This document shows, piece by piece, positions 44,218-54,939 of a stretch of DNA of 64,000 nucleotides (positions within the stretch are counted from its first letter, which is position 1; every line of letters begins with the position of its first letter). Location of the stretch: contig OU862915.1 of assembly GCA_917880885.1 (NCBI GenBank), positions 41,052,676 through 41,116,675 of the forward strand, read 5' to 3'. The translations under genes and the position numbers were made by a program. The notes beneath the pieces were generated by a model. The model had not been told where the DNA came from, did not search any database, and worked only from the letters and a program-made list of their open reading frames with translations. Origin of the DNA: Limnephilus marmoratus (taxonomy: Eukaryota > Arthropoda > Insecta > Trichoptera > Limnephilidae).

Positions 44218-45924
44218 ATGGCAACTATGCAAAGAACTTGGAGTGTATTCAAATGTCCTCTATTTGGTGATGTTTGTGAGATGAAAGAGAACTTTCTACC
44301 TGCTTACGAAGATGCAGTAAAATACTATGATGAGTTGACGAGACATCAACTGAAATTGCAATCAGAAACTGCAAAAGAACCAATTTTTTGTGAGATAGCA
44401 GATATAGTAATGTCGAAATTGAAAATATATGGCACACTCAATCTATTCCTACATTGACGCGAACAAGGATCGTTTAAATGTTGAAAGCATATCATTTAAA
44501 GTGCAAAAATCTACTCAAATCTATCAAGAGGCTCTCCCTGAACAAGTTAAATAGTTTTCAGAAAAGCAGTAAGATACTTTTTGATATTCGCTCAATGTAT
44601 ATATCCTTATGATAAAAAGGTTCCCAAACTAGAGCAAACTTTTTTGACCGATCAAAGAACGTCTCGGATAATGGTAATCAGCGGAATCGACGTAACTGCT
44701 ATAAAGAAGTTGCAAAAGACTCTAAAAATGAACCTATCTCACTGATTCAAGACCAAGAGCCGGGATCCATTTACATGGGATACGTGGTACCTGATGTTGG
44801 TACAGCAAAAGGAATAGATACCGTGATAACGGGGTTTCTGTTACATAAAGAAGTTTCCCAAGATAGATTTTATGGCAATTGATTGTGATGGTACGAATGA
44901 ATACTGGAAAGTATGCTGGAATTATAAGACTGCTTGAGAAAAGGCTACAAAAACCACTTCGGTGGATAATTTTTTTACTCCACATTAATCTTTGAGACAT
45001 CTGTTTTTTCATCTCGATGGGTGTACTTCGGGACCTAAATCTTATATTGGTCCACTGGGAAAATCACTGGAAACCTGTAAAAAAACTGCCTGTTAAAAAT
45101 TTTGAACGCATCGAAGGTCAAATGCTACCAGAAATGGCCAAAGATCTGAGTCCAGACCAACAGTACTTGTATAAAATTGTCTCGGCTGTAGTTTCAGATG
45201 AATTTCCAGAAGACCTAGGCAATAAATCTCCAGAAAAACTATCACATGCCCGTTGGATCACCAAAGACTACGTTTGTATGTATCTACTGAAGAACCATCT
45301 GAAAATTTGAAAACTCTGGCTACTTTTGTGGTCAAAGTTTACGCACCGTTTTGGTTCTCAATTAAAAGTAAACCATCATGCAAAGATGGCACTTGTTATC
45401 TGTTCAATATTATTAAGGCCTCCAGTTACCTGCCAGAAACTCTAAAAAAAATTATAGATCCTGTTATCCAAAGAAACGGCTACTTTGCCATCCTGAAGGG
45501 ATCCTTCTTGCGATGATAACAGATGATAAAAAAACATGTTAGAGAGCTGGCAGCCCTACTAAAGGCACGCAGTACTACTCAACCTCCAACACCTAGACTG
45601 TTTCAAGTGCTATTAATAGATTTTAATGCTTCTACATATAGTGATTTAATAAATTGGCAGGAAAACTTAACCGAACCACCGATTTTGAAAAACTTATTGG
45701 ACTAGAAAATTCAGAATGTCGTGGAATCTGGTGGTGAAAACGAACTATTGTTTATAAGGCTTCCCTGCCATACCCAAGCTGTTGAAAGAGCTTTAAAGAA
45801 TACAATGGAGGTTTCCATTTCTCAGAGGATAAGAAAGTCGCGATTAGGTGCAATAAATGCCAAGATGGAATCGCGTAATCAAATGCCTAAATTTGAAACT
45901 AAAAAGGATTTTAAACCTAAATAA
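44218..45924 (+). pseudogene. Decayed member of a multicopy arthropod protein family
   Basis: Pieces in at least four frames line up in one order: MATMQRTWSVFKCPLFGDV... (44218), VPKLEQTFLTDQRTSRIMVI (44621-44680), NKSPEKLSHARWITKDYVC (45225), LYVSTEEPSENLKTLATF and KVYAPFWFSIKSKPSCKDG (45277-45390), YLPETLKKIIDPVIQRNGYF (45428), INWQENLTEPPI (45650) and LPCHTQAVERALKNTM (45754-45800), ending SRNQMPKFETKKDFK. 'FL.DQRTSR', 'L.HSRWLT', 'EPP..K' and 'CHTQAVERCVKLVTEAS....RDGFI' are hallmarks of a large uncharacterised family present in many copies in insects, crustaceans and Hydra. I believe it to be transposon-linked, but its biochemistry is unknown to me. Frameshifts and stops rule out a product from this copy. 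Confidence 0.8.
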
Positions 45925-46120
45925 TAAATGTATAATTTGTCGAGTTTGTTTCAAATTTCATTTTTTTTTACATCGATGCCTTAATGAATATCTTAATTAT
46001 ATATTGTTTATCATTTAACACCTACTTACCACTAAATTAAACACAATGTATCGCCTTATAAACTTTAAACTTTTTTACCCTAACTTTCAATTTTTGAAGT
46101 CACTGCGGAGACAGAAGATC
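45925..46120. other. 3' flank of the pseudogene
   Basis: AT-rich, no terminal repeat matching the 5' side was found. Confidence 0.4.
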
Positions 46121-46124
46121 TTAA

Positions 46125-46712
46125 TCAAATGAAATGAAAAATCCCACGTATTTTTACTTTAACATAAGGCACAAATCCCCCCCTCTTAGAACTCTGAATC
46201 TTAAGAAAAAAAAATTTCATACATCCGCGCTCCACCCTAGTGTTCATACTGTAAGCCGATTCGTCGTAAAGATTAATCAAAATAGTATCTAAATAGGATT
46301 TCACGTATATATTCATCTTAAATAACAGGGGAAGGGGTAGAAAGAGTGGGGAGGGGTAAGAGTAGTGGAAGTTTATTGAAATTAGGGATAACAATATCAT
46401 TAGTTACTCTGCTAATGATATTGTTATTCCGGTTAAGTGAGAAAATATTCAAAAAATTTCAAAGGTTCATAAAATTATATCTGTTTTGGTATTAACATTT
46501 TTCCTAATTTCAAAACTATTTATCTGCGAAGCCTTATAACCTGTATGTAGTATGGTCCTAAGTTTGTATCAAATATATGAAAAATTTTTAATAAATGATC
46601 TGCGAACTCAGATTCGCTATTACCACTTAAAGCCCTAAGATGTTCTTTTACTCTTACCTCAAAATTTCGATTTGTTTTACCTATGTACATAAAAGCAATT
46701 ACAATCATAAAA
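46125..46712 (-). pseudogene. Penelope-like element 3' part with GIY-YIG endonuclease
   Basis: The minus strand from about 46708 reads MYIGKTNRNFEVRVKEHLRA..., SEFADHLL. YIG.T.R....R..EH is the GIY-YIG nuclease core used by Penelope-like elements to nick target DNA. A frameshift cuts the upstream CxxC linker (DCNCFY). The 46125-46440 part corresponds to the untranslated 3' sequence after 'FSLNR' in the 48-kb copy (cttcccctcc..). The reverse transcriptase is absent. Confidence 0.85.
46388..46427. repeat. Perfect 16-base hairpin
   Basis: ATAACAATATCATTAG at 46388-46403 and its exact inverse at 46412-46427 are separated by 8 bases. It lies within the Penelope-like 3' region. Role unknown. Confidence 0.7.
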
Positions 46713-46729
46713 CGTCTGAGAAATTTTCA

Positions 46730-47620
46730 TCATAAGTACGTGCTCGGGTTTTTTTTAATGATTTTATTTTAACTAAAATTAAAGTTTTGAAACGTGTGTT
46801 TACCAGTTAATCTATTTATTTATAATATGCATGATTATATGATTTGAAATGTGTTTTGAATCATACAAAGCGTTGTTTGAAAATTTAACAAATCTGCCAA
46901 CGACCTACGGTAAAACCTTATTCTATTAAAAAATAAACATATTTTCTCAAAATTTAAAACGTTGCTTTACTAGATAAAAGAACAGTCTATCGAAATCAAT
47001 TTATAATTTTGTTGTGGAAAAGAGTAAATAGTTTAAAATTTGATTTAAAAATGATATATTTCCGGTTTTGTCTGGTTATTCCCTCTTAAAAGAAAGAAGA
47101 ATTTGTTCTGTATATTTTATTTATTTAAAATTGTTAATAACTTCTTGAACTCTCCTGAAATTCGTTCGTCAATGTGTTTCAGTGTACCGAGTAGATCAGT
47201 TCGTCACAAATTACCTTACCATTGTAACAATACAGGATCTAATGCTGAATTATTTGCCATTATAAATCGCATATAGGTACTTGGTAGTAAATATGTTGTT
47301 CATGAAGTGATTAATATTGAAAGATTATCAACATACAAACATTATTTGATTAGCTGTTTGTCAGCGCTTCTAAGTTGGATTATAATCAAATATACTTTGA
47401 ATGTTTATGTTCTTCATTAGTGTTTACTTCGGGAATTTTTAAATTTATTTGTATTACGTACTTTACGTAGTAATTTTTTAGTTGAAATATCTGGTTTACT
47501 TTTATTTGAGGTTTTCTTTTTCTTTATATTTGTATTTCTAATAGCTTTCTATAGTTAATACGTGCTTTATAATTTTTTGTCATATGAATATTTTTTATCT
47601 TAACTATGTACACTTTTCAT
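46730..47620. other. No gene recognised
   Basis: AT-rich non-coding sequence. Confidence 0.5.
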
Positions 47621-47625
47621 CCATT

Positions 47626-47900
47626 TTAAATTATTGTAATTCCTATGTGAAAGCCGTTAATTGGCGTTAATTCATAATAAATAAATAAATAAATTTCACA
47701 GGCTCTATTTCTAATTTGTTTGTTGAATCCGTAACCAAGACAAGTGCCAACTCTTTCAACCTCTTGACCATAGGCTCCCAAAGTGTATATGGACCGCCAG
47801 GGGTCGATTTTGTTATGCTGTGAGACAGCGAGAAAAAAATTGGGGTCTACCACCCCCTGTACGAGATTTAAATGGGGGCATCTCGCGTGTATCCCAATTT
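47626..47900 (-). other. Possible retroelement 3' end with TTTA-type tail
   Basis: A minus-strand frame (...NKIDPWRSIYTLGAYGQEVER...) runs into AATTTATTTATTTATTTATTA (47672-47694), a tail type seen on LINEs here. I do not recognise the peptide. Confidence 0.3.
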
Positions 47901-48410
47901 ACATCAAATCTTCATCAACATTTTCAGCCTTCCGTAACTAACATAAATCACCAAACATAAATTGTGAAAACATTCCACATAATAATAACAGACATAGAAA
48001 TAACTAATTTGATATTTCATAAAACTGTTTATTGAGTTATATAAATATAGTGTATGTTCGTTGTCTTGTCAGAATTCATTGAAGCAAAACAATGCCTTCG
48101 ATAAACGGCATTCATCCTTTGTTCAACACTAAAATGTATTTCACACAATCTTCAAAACCAAGTTTACGGATGTCTTGACAAAGGAAATGGAATATGGATG
48201 AACTGGAAACCATCTCTACATATTTTAAATTAAAGTCCTCCACCGCGTCTGTCTGTCCGTCGGCTCGCGATAAACTTAAAAACTAATTTTTCGAAGAAAA
48301 CTTCTTCTAAAAGGTTGTTACTTTGTGATGTCATTATTTATTTATTATAAGAAAATAACTTAGTTTACATCACTTTATTTTTTTTTAATATTTTTTTTAT
48401 ATTTTATACT

Positions 48411-48450
48411 ATCAACATGTTTCGTGAACCATGTTCACTTCTTCAGGAAT
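48411..48450 (-). ncRNA. Hammerhead-ribozyme-like motif (left arm)
   Basis: Minus strand: CTGAAGA (48446-48440), one A, perfect stem II GTGAAC/GTTCAC with loop ATG, GAAA (48423-48420), palindrome CATG, then TT. The same fold as at 211-262 but with different stem bases. Confidence 0.55.
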
Positions 48451-48671
48451 AAAAGTATACTAAAGTTAAAAAATTAATTATAGATTACATATAGATAACA
48501 TATTACATAACAATAAACATACAGACAACGATATGTCAAAAATTATTAGTAAAAAATATTCCCGGTTCTATTCAACCAGCGTTTTACACAAATAACAAAT
48601 CGAAGAAATAAAGATAGACTCAACAATAAAGATAGCGAAATTAAAACAAAAAATCAGGGGTTTACAAACTC

Positions 48672-48826
48672 AATTGTAATGATTGTAGTTCGTTTTATAG
48701 GTAGAACTTATAGAAACTTTGAGATTAGGGTTAAAGAGCACCTCAGAGCACTAAATGGCAATAGCGATTCTGAGTTCGCAGACCATTTATTAAAATATGA
48801 TCATAGCTTTGACATAAATTAAGGTC
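48672..48826 (+). pseudogene. Penelope GIY-YIG endonuclease fragment
   Basis: It reads CNDCSSFY then, after a one-position frameshift, IGRTYRNFEIRVKEHLRAL..., SEFADHLLKYDHSFD. The C..C linker, YIG.T.R....R..EH and the following H..K..H pattern are the conserved core of the Penelope GIY-YIG domain. A stop follows DIN. It is close to the 46-kb copy (VRVKEHLRAL, SEFADHLLK shared). Confidence 0.88.
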
Positions 48827-49107
48827 TTCAAATAATACATACAGGATATAAAACATCGCAAATCAATTATTTAGAAATTTTAGAAATAAGTTAAAATGTA
48901 GATTCCAAAGCTGACATAATTAATAAGCAAAAAAAATTTGTTAACCCTGTTTTAAATATCTTCCCACTTAACCGGCCTTTACTTCTAATAGCTTGGTAAT
49001 CCCCAATTCTTCGAAACTCCCACCATTGTCGACCCTTCCCCCTCCTTCAATTTCTTCTCTCCATATGTAATCTAGGTATAATTAATTTTTTAACTTTAGT
49101 ATACTTT

Positions 49108-49150
49108 TATTCCTGAAGAAGTGAACATGGTTCACGAAACATGTTGATAG
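49108..49150 (+). ncRNA. Hammerhead-ribozyme-like motif (right arm)
   Basis: CTGAAGA (49113-49119), A, GTGAAC-ATG-GTTCAC, GAAA (49136-49139), CATG (49140-49143), TT with the predicted cut after 49145. Identical in its core to the left arm. Confidence 0.55.
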
Positions 49151-49519
49151 TATAAAATATAAAAAAAAAAATAAAGTGATGTAAACTAAGTAATTTCTTT
49201 TAATAAATTAAAAACTAAGGATTTTCATGCGGTTCTCACCAATAGATAGATTCATGAGGAAGGTATAGGTATATAATTTTTTAAAGTTTTGTGTAAATTG
49301 GTTGACATATATAATATATAAAGTCAGTACATGGTGGACGAGTGAACGATTTGTATGTTGACTTGGAAAACTCTTCAAAAGTAATAAAGCCCGAGCATCG
49401 CTGGGGACTTCAGCTAGTATAATATAAATAAAAGAATAAGCACTAACGAAGAACTAAAGGGGTATTTACAAAGATATTGAAATATAAGTAGATGTGCCAT
49501 CTGCTGTTTTAACTATGTG

Positions 49520-49790
49520 GGTCTGCGCTTCCGGGTGTCGCCGATATTGTTTGCCAATTAACAAATAAACTAAAAGAACAAATAATTAACGAATAAACCA
49601 AACGAATGTTAAACTAAATGAACGAATTCTTTCCTTATTGTTAACCAATATTAATGCATATTTTCAAAAAATCAACGAAATGAACAAATTCTTTTTGTAT
49701 GAAAACTAATTATAATATAAAAACGCTAATTAGCGCGTAGTCCGGCGACAGTTGCGCGGACACCATAGCATATCTATTCTGTATTCGAAT
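49520..49790 (+). repeat. Dispersed repeat family E, copy 1
   Basis: 'ggtctgcgcttccgg.tgtcgcc', 'attgttt.ccaattaac.aataaac', 'gttaaactaaatgaacgaattctttcc' and 'agtccggcgacagttgcgcggaca' recur in order at 53070-53320. No coding sequence or inverted ends. A second word, 'gaataagcactaacgaagaactaaaggggtattt', is duplicated locally at 49435 and 49863. Confidence 0.7.
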
Positions 49791-50175
49791 ATCTTTGGGT
49801 ATTTAAGATGTGTCTATTTTTGATACTGACTAGATATTACTATTTTTGATACTGAGATCATCGGAATAAGCACTAACGAAGAACTCAAGGGGTAGTTCGG
49901 ATAGATCTATTTTTGATACTGACAATTCGAGGTGGAATTCCATTATAATAATATTAGAAAACACGTATATATTTCCATTAATTTATGGTAAAAATAAGTA
50001 GATAAAAGTTTTATTAGGGTAGTTTAAAGTTCAGAAGGAGGGTAAAAGTGTATGGTAGAAAGAAATAATTGTTGCCTATCCTACACTGACACGCAAGATC
50101 ATCCCTTATCTGCGTAGTAAGACAAGGGAACTATATCGCCTCTCATTTGTTGGGCAGCGTTGTGAGGTGGGTTAA

Positions 50176-50594
50176 GGCTCTGCAACCGGGCCCGAAAAGA
50201 AGAAGATGGAGAGATACGAAATTACGAATGTTAGAGGAGAGCGCTAACATTTGCAGCGACAAAATCGATGCGAAAATTGCGAAAACATTTAATAAAACAC
50301 GACTCGCTTAAAATAGAGCAAAAATCTCGCGGGCATTATCTTAAACAGCATTTAAAAAAACACTGTGAATTTTTTCATACATATAACTTGTAAAATAACT
50401 GAAACAAACGTGTTAATAATAATTTTTGGAGCATACTTTGAGATTTTTTTCTATCGAGGGAATTTTATATAATTTGCGTTTCGGCGCGGGCAAAGTCTAG
50501 ATATTATCTTCAAGAATAACATATATTTTTTAAGGAGCTTACCTTATTTAAGGGAAATATGTAATAAATCGGTACAAATCCGGGTTGCGGGCCC
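50176..50594. mobile_element. Small DNA transposon (family D) with TTAA duplication
   Basis: Partner of 11817-12241. TTAA flanks both ends (50172-50175, 50595-50598). Terminal repeats: GGCTCTGCAACCGGGCCCG and, in reverse, GGGCCCGCAACCCG. No ORF. Confidence 0.68.
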
Positions 50595-50599
50595 TTAAG

Positions 50600-51170
50600 G
50601 TGGGGGTTGTAGGAAGGAATTCATTAATGCGGGAGAGCAGACTGCGTAAGAAAGTTTTTGTGACTTTTCCATCGTCATATCTTTTGGAAAGCGCGTTAAC
50701 TTATATTTTTACCGAAAATAGAAATAAAAAACACATTTGAGTTAATATGTTTCGATATATCTACGGAAAAAAGTTCATTAAAAATAGTACAAAAAAGTTT
50801 GGGAGCCTCTGCACTAGATTGACTGAAAATTGACTTTAGTAAAACTTGTACGTATCAGTGACTTGAATCAACTCTAGGGTTTTATTCCAATTAAAGCGAG
50901 AAAGGTTGGGAAACCTTTTTAGGCAATTTTTTCTTGTTTAAGTGGAGTGGATGGAACACGAGAAGCAATCAAAACCCCATATTTCTATTTCGGGAGAAAG
51001 GGATGATGTAATTCTGAAACTTCTTTATTTTCACGATTTTATTTACAAGTTAAATTGAAGACTTAATTTACAGTATGTGATTCAAAGTGTAATCATTGTT
51101 AATATATAGAAATCAGGTTTCCGAAAATAAAGTGATTCTTAAAAAAAAATTTGTAAATACAGCATAAGAA
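50600..51170. other. No gene recognised
   Basis: AT-rich non-coding sequence. Confidence 0.5.
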
Positions 51171-51174
51171 ATAC

Positions 51175-51395
51175 AGCAACCTCTCCCGTCTGGAGCCAGT
51201 GAGTCTATGGCATCCCCAAAAGGGATAGGTTGTGAGGCTGAAGATAGAGGTGAGGGGAAGCAGACGTAGTAGAGGAAGGTGGGGAAGTTTCTGGCTTTTC
51301 AAATCTGGTCACTAAATACGGCTAAAGCCATTTCAAGTATCGTTTCAATTCTGAATGGTGGTCTATACACCAGGGCGATTTTGTGAGTGTCTTCC
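51175..51395. repeat. Dispersed repeat, family F, copy 2
   Basis: It matches 1590-1985 without the extra internal segment; the blocks 'ctctcccgtctggagccagt', 'ttgtgaggctgaag' and 'ggctaaagccatttcaag' are near identical. Confidence 0.65.
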
Positions 51396-51440
51396 GCAAA
51401 TATACTATTTATTATTTTTATATAAATGGCGTTATATAGT

Positions 51441-51510
51441 GGCCCAAAACTACCTTTTTATTTTAAATGTTATTGTAATGTGTAATTATATCGGTAGTTT
51501 TGCGGCACCC
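51441..51510. mobile_element. Miniature inverted-repeat element (family C), copy 2
   Basis: Ends GGCCCAAAACTACC and inverse TGCCGCAAAACTACCG; interior 'ttattgtaatgtgtaatta' as in copy 1. Confidence 0.6.
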
Positions 51511-51559
51511 TTTACATTAATTAATTAATTGTAAAATATTACAAACTAAAAAATATTTA

Positions 51560-51642
51560 TATTGGCGCACGCCGGGAAAGGAACCCGCTACATTTGGATT
51601 GCTACTCGAGAGGCTCACCCCTCGACCAGCGGTAACGTATCA
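51560..51642 (-). mobile_element. tRNA-like SINE head
   Basis: On the minus strand 'accgctggtcgaggg', 'gtagcaatccaaatgtagcgggttcc' and 'cccggcgtgcgcc' resemble A box, anticodon arm and B box, with the same words as 6795-6872. Pairing is too poor for a tRNA gene. Confidence 0.4.
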
Positions 51643-51654
51643 AAACGTAATGTA

Positions 51655-51693
51655 TAATAAATGCTCGTATACATGATATACGAGCATTTATTA
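51655..51693. repeat. Perfect 17-base hairpin
   Basis: TAATAAATGCTCGTATA (51655-51671) and its exact inverse (51677-51693) around CATGA. Role unknown. Confidence 0.75.
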
Positions 51694-51954
51694 ACAAAAA
51701 ATTCGAATTCCGGTTGTACTCGTATCTCGTATGCCTGTAATGTATGTAACTCAGATTTGCTTTGAATTATACAAAAAATTGTAACTAATGTATCAAGAAT
51801 TCAGACGAGTGAAATTGTCTACTTATAATATAATAGATACATTTTTATCGGAAAATGATTTTAATTCTATATTTGGATTGCGTATTTGGTAGGGCTCATC
51901 TTGAGAAGTGAAGTAAGATTTTGTAATTTTTCAAGGGTCTGCGCTTTTTAGCTA

Positions 51955-52220
51955 ACGTGCAATATTATCAATCCTAGTCCGCCATCAATAGGATAAGGTG
52001 CTCCCATAGTTGCTGTACCCTGTACCCATAAGATGCATGGGTGGGGTCTTAAAGAGTTAGCGATGTGTGAATGCAGTGCGGTGCAGACCACTGAACATGT
52101 GGTCAAGGAATGCCCGCTCCATTCATTCCCCGGCAGGATGGATGAGGTCCACAGGGTAACGCGTGATGCCCTATACTGGCTCGCAGACCTCGATGTTATC
52201 CTCTGACCCCCCCCCCCCCC
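51955..52220 (+). pseudogene. LINE C-terminal remnant with poly-C end
   Basis: The plus strand reads LKELAMCECSAVQTTEHVVK, ECPLHSFPGRMDEVHRVTRD, ALYWLADLDVIL-stop. 'C.C...QT.EH...ECPL..F.G...E......A..WL..LD..L' is a common end of arthropod non-LTR ORFs, with a Cys/His pattern. The stop codon runs directly into 14 C (52206-52220). Confidence 0.75.
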
Positions 52221-52480
52221 TACCATACGAAATAAGAAGAAGATTTATCCCACAGTTTATTTAATACCCGGATTTTTTCACGGGTTTGTGCTAGTGATAA
52301 ATATATCTTTTTATCAATAAACTGATGTAAACTTATTTCATGTTTTACAAAAGAAATGTATAATCTTGTTACATTGTTAATGTTTGTATTTAGATAAAAA
52401 TCAAAAGACCGAGGACGGGTGGTTTTATAGAATTTGTACAATTTATCAAATTTCATTAAAGTTCTGTCGCTGTGAAACAA
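52220..52480 (-). CDS. Unassigned 86-codon ORF
   Basis: The frame reads MFHSDRTLMKFDKLYKFYKT..., TRLYISFVKHEISLHQFIDK, IYLSLAQTREKIRVLNKLWD. The composition (K, F, Y, I) and even spacing look protein-like, but I do not recognise a family. It lies directly beside a LINE end and may be part of another retroelement. Confidence 0.25.
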   Translation of the reverse strand: MFHSDRTLMKFDKLYKFYKTTRPRSFDFYLNTNINNVTRLYISFVKHEISLHQFIDKKIYLSLAQTREKIRVLNKLWDKSSSYFVW

Positions 52481-52741
52481 TCGGCCCTTGATGATTCAAT
52501 AACAGAAATCGAATAGAACTTTCACACTACTTGAATTTTAACTTTGAAATTTGCTGAGTTGTTCAAATTCAAGCCCGCATTTAGATGTGCGACATTGCCT
52601 CACTTTTCTCCCGGCCTCGGCGTTTTTATCGGATAAATTCAACCTTGCACTAAGGATTTTCAGTAGGTAAAATTTATTATGAAAAACAGTACCTAAAAAA
52701 ACTTTAAAAAAATTATTTAACCTTTTTCACATGAAGTAGTA

Positions 52742-52968
52742 GAAATTAATAAAACTATAAAAATCCGAAAACTTCAACATCTTGGACATGTGATGAGACA
52801 TCCAGAGAAGTATGACATCTTGCATCTCATAATGCAGGGAAAGATTCCCGGAAGACGGGGCCCTGGAAGGAGAACCTCATGGCTGAAAAACCTGATACAG
52901 TGGTTTGGCCAGTCTACCGCAGAGCTGTTCCGGGCCGCAGTAAACAAAGTCCGTATAGCCAACTTTTT
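52742..52968 (+). pseudogene. RTE-type LINE fragment, copy 3
   Basis: TIKIRKLQHLGHVMRHPEKY..., ILHLIMQGKIPGRRGPGR, TSWLKNLIQWFGQSTAELF and AAVNKVRIANF match the C-terminus of the 30-kb copy. The 5' side is truncated in 'gaaattaataaaactataaaaatccg'. The 3' (GAA)n tail is lost. Confidence 0.88.
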
Positions 52969-53069
52969 ATGGATTTATTTATTTATGGATTACTTATATG
53001 GATTTCAGGAACCACAAACCTATTTTGATGACTCAAATATTGATGGCGTGTCATTTGCCATCCGCAGTT

Positions 53070-53320
53070 TTTACTGGGTGGGACTGCGCTTCCGGTATCG
53101 CCGTTATTGTTTACCAATTAACGAATAAACTAAACGAACATTAAACTAAATGAACGAATTCTTTCCGTATCCTAACTACGAGTATATTGTTAACCAATAC
53201 TAATATAATGCACACCTTAAAAAAATCAACAAACCAAAAATAATTCTTTTTGTATGGGAACTACTCCGATTAGGTAGTAGTCCGCCGACAGTCGCGCGGA
53301 CATAATACCTTATCTCTTTT
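53070..53320 (+). repeat. Dispersed repeat family E, copy 2
   Basis: It matches 49520-49790 in the same orientation, with small indels. Confidence 0.7.
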
Positions 53321-53324
53321 GTAT

Positions 53325-54200
53325 TTCAATATCGTTGCTTTTGACGAATCTCTTCTAAAAACAATACTGTGTAGAAAGAAGCAGAGTTCTTAAAAAAATT
53401 AATGAGAACCACCACCAAAAATCATCTAATTTCTTGGCAATACCTTGGGGATGTTCTTGGAGATATCTAGCGTTTTTGAATGTTTATATATCCAGCTTTT
53501 CGTGAGACGATTTATTTGTATCCAAATTTGAAAGGAAACTGATACATTAGATACATTTGAGTATCTCTTTGAAATAAAAGTTACATTGTTACCTGACCTT
53601 TGCTTTTGAAAAGGTTGGCTAACCCCGTGTTATAAAAATAAACTAGGCCAGCGTTGCGTGTCTTCTAAAAAGGATTCTTCTGTATTTTAAAGTGTGGTGT
53701 GTCAATTTCGTTTGAAAGGAGAAGCACAAAGCAATAGTATTGAAGTGAAAACTTCTTCAGCATCATTGTGATTTGAAACTTGATAAAACGATAAATAGCG
53801 ACACGAAAAAGAAACAAACCCATACATCTATAGGATTTAGCCTGCAAGAGAAAGGGATAGTATATCGGTTTCCTCTTTGTGCGGTGCTTCGTAGCCTTCC
53901 CACTCTTGTCTACTTTATTAATTGTTTTTGTGTTAAAACCGTTGAACTTCGTTTAATTAAAAAAATAATTATAATTAAATTAAATAACAATAACTTAATT
54001 TTAATTATTGTTATTAAAAAAAAATGTCTAATTTAGTTTTCTGAAGGTTTCGTTTCTGCTGCCTTTAAATTTAACTTGGATTTATTTGACAAAATTTTGA
54101 TGTGAATTTAATAATTTATTCATTCATTAAAACAAAAACAAAAAACTATACCAGGAAATGAAACTTCTGAAAATAAAAACATTGTACGAATATAACATAT
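53325..54200. other. No gene recognised
   Basis: AT-rich non-coding sequence. Confidence 0.5.
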
Positions 54201-54214
54201 ACCTTTTAATTTAC

Positions 54215-54390
54215 AAAATTGAAAATGGACTTACACACACAAAAATATCAGATTCTGGCAACCAAACTTTACAACATCCTTCCTCCAAGTTTGAAAAAGA
54301 TAAATAAGTTTTCGGAAAAAATCAAAACATGGGTGAAAGAAATTAATGCAGACATACTAGAGAATGTATTAAAAATATCATAGAAACTAA
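54215..54390 (+). pseudogene. Possible LINE C-terminal remnant
   Basis: KYQILATKLYNILPPSLKKI then NKFSEKIKTWVKEINADILE-stop resembles the 'KLYN.LP..IK....F.KKLK.WL' end of CR1/Jockey ORFs. Short, so uncertain. Confidence 0.45.
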
Positions 54391-54939
54391 ATAAAATCAA
54401 AGAAATCTACAAGTCCGCCTTAGCACAGGACCACCTAGTGAGGAGGACTAAGAACAAACAGATAAAATATTTATATACATTATCATATCTTGAATTCTCA
54501 TCAAACCTGTAATTAAATAGTCACTAATAAAAAAAAAAATAAAAAAACACAACATTTATTAAAACGTCACAAGTACACGAACATAATAAATTGTACACAA
54601 ATACTGTTAAGACTGAAAGCGGCAAGAGAAGCATTGCTCACGAGGGTGTACAAATATAGTAGTAATATATTTTCCTTCCAGACAGCCTAAAATGGTGAGG
54701 AGTTTAAAAAATTTAAAAAAAAAACTGTTTAATCTTAAGTTGTTAAAGCAAAATTTAAAGTATTACTACTTTGAACTTAAGTTAACCACTCGGACACATT
54801 AGTTTGTTTTCAAGCTACCTAAAATATTACCAGACATATTATGTAATGACGTATTTTAAGAAAGTGAAATGTTTTATTTATATGAATTAAAAAAGCAATT
54901 TATTTAAAGGTATGAGAAAACTTTGATTACCCAACACAT

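Larger units (their letters stand above)
48287..49207 (+). mobile_element. Penelope-like element with inverted, hammerhead-bearing ends
   Basis: A 921-base insertion bounded by an exact 11-base duplication TTAAAAACTAA (48276-48286 and 49208-49218). Left arm 48345-48490 and right arm about 49065-49200 are inverted copies, each with a hammerhead-like motif. A one-sided extension (48287-48344, with TTACTTTGTG) lies outside the left arm only. The interior carries the GIY-YIG fragment and its 3' untranslated tail but no reverse transcriptase. Inverted pLTRs with an extension and internal truncation are known for Penelope elements. Confidence 0.85.
48230..49425 (+). mobile_element. Helitron-like element split by a Penelope-like insertion
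   Basis: The left piece (48235-48286) is 'gtctgtctgtccgtcggctcgcgataaac'. The right piece (49208-49420) is 'aaggattttcatgcggttct...' and ends 'catcgctggggacttcagCTAG|T'. Joined without the insert they give the continuous wording found in related insect repeats; the right part matches 8828-9062. Confidence 0.6.

Noticed and set aside
51948..52226. Minus-strand ORF of 92 codons
   Set aside because: It is the antisense shadow of a plus-strand LINE C-terminus (CECSAVQTTEHVVKECPL).
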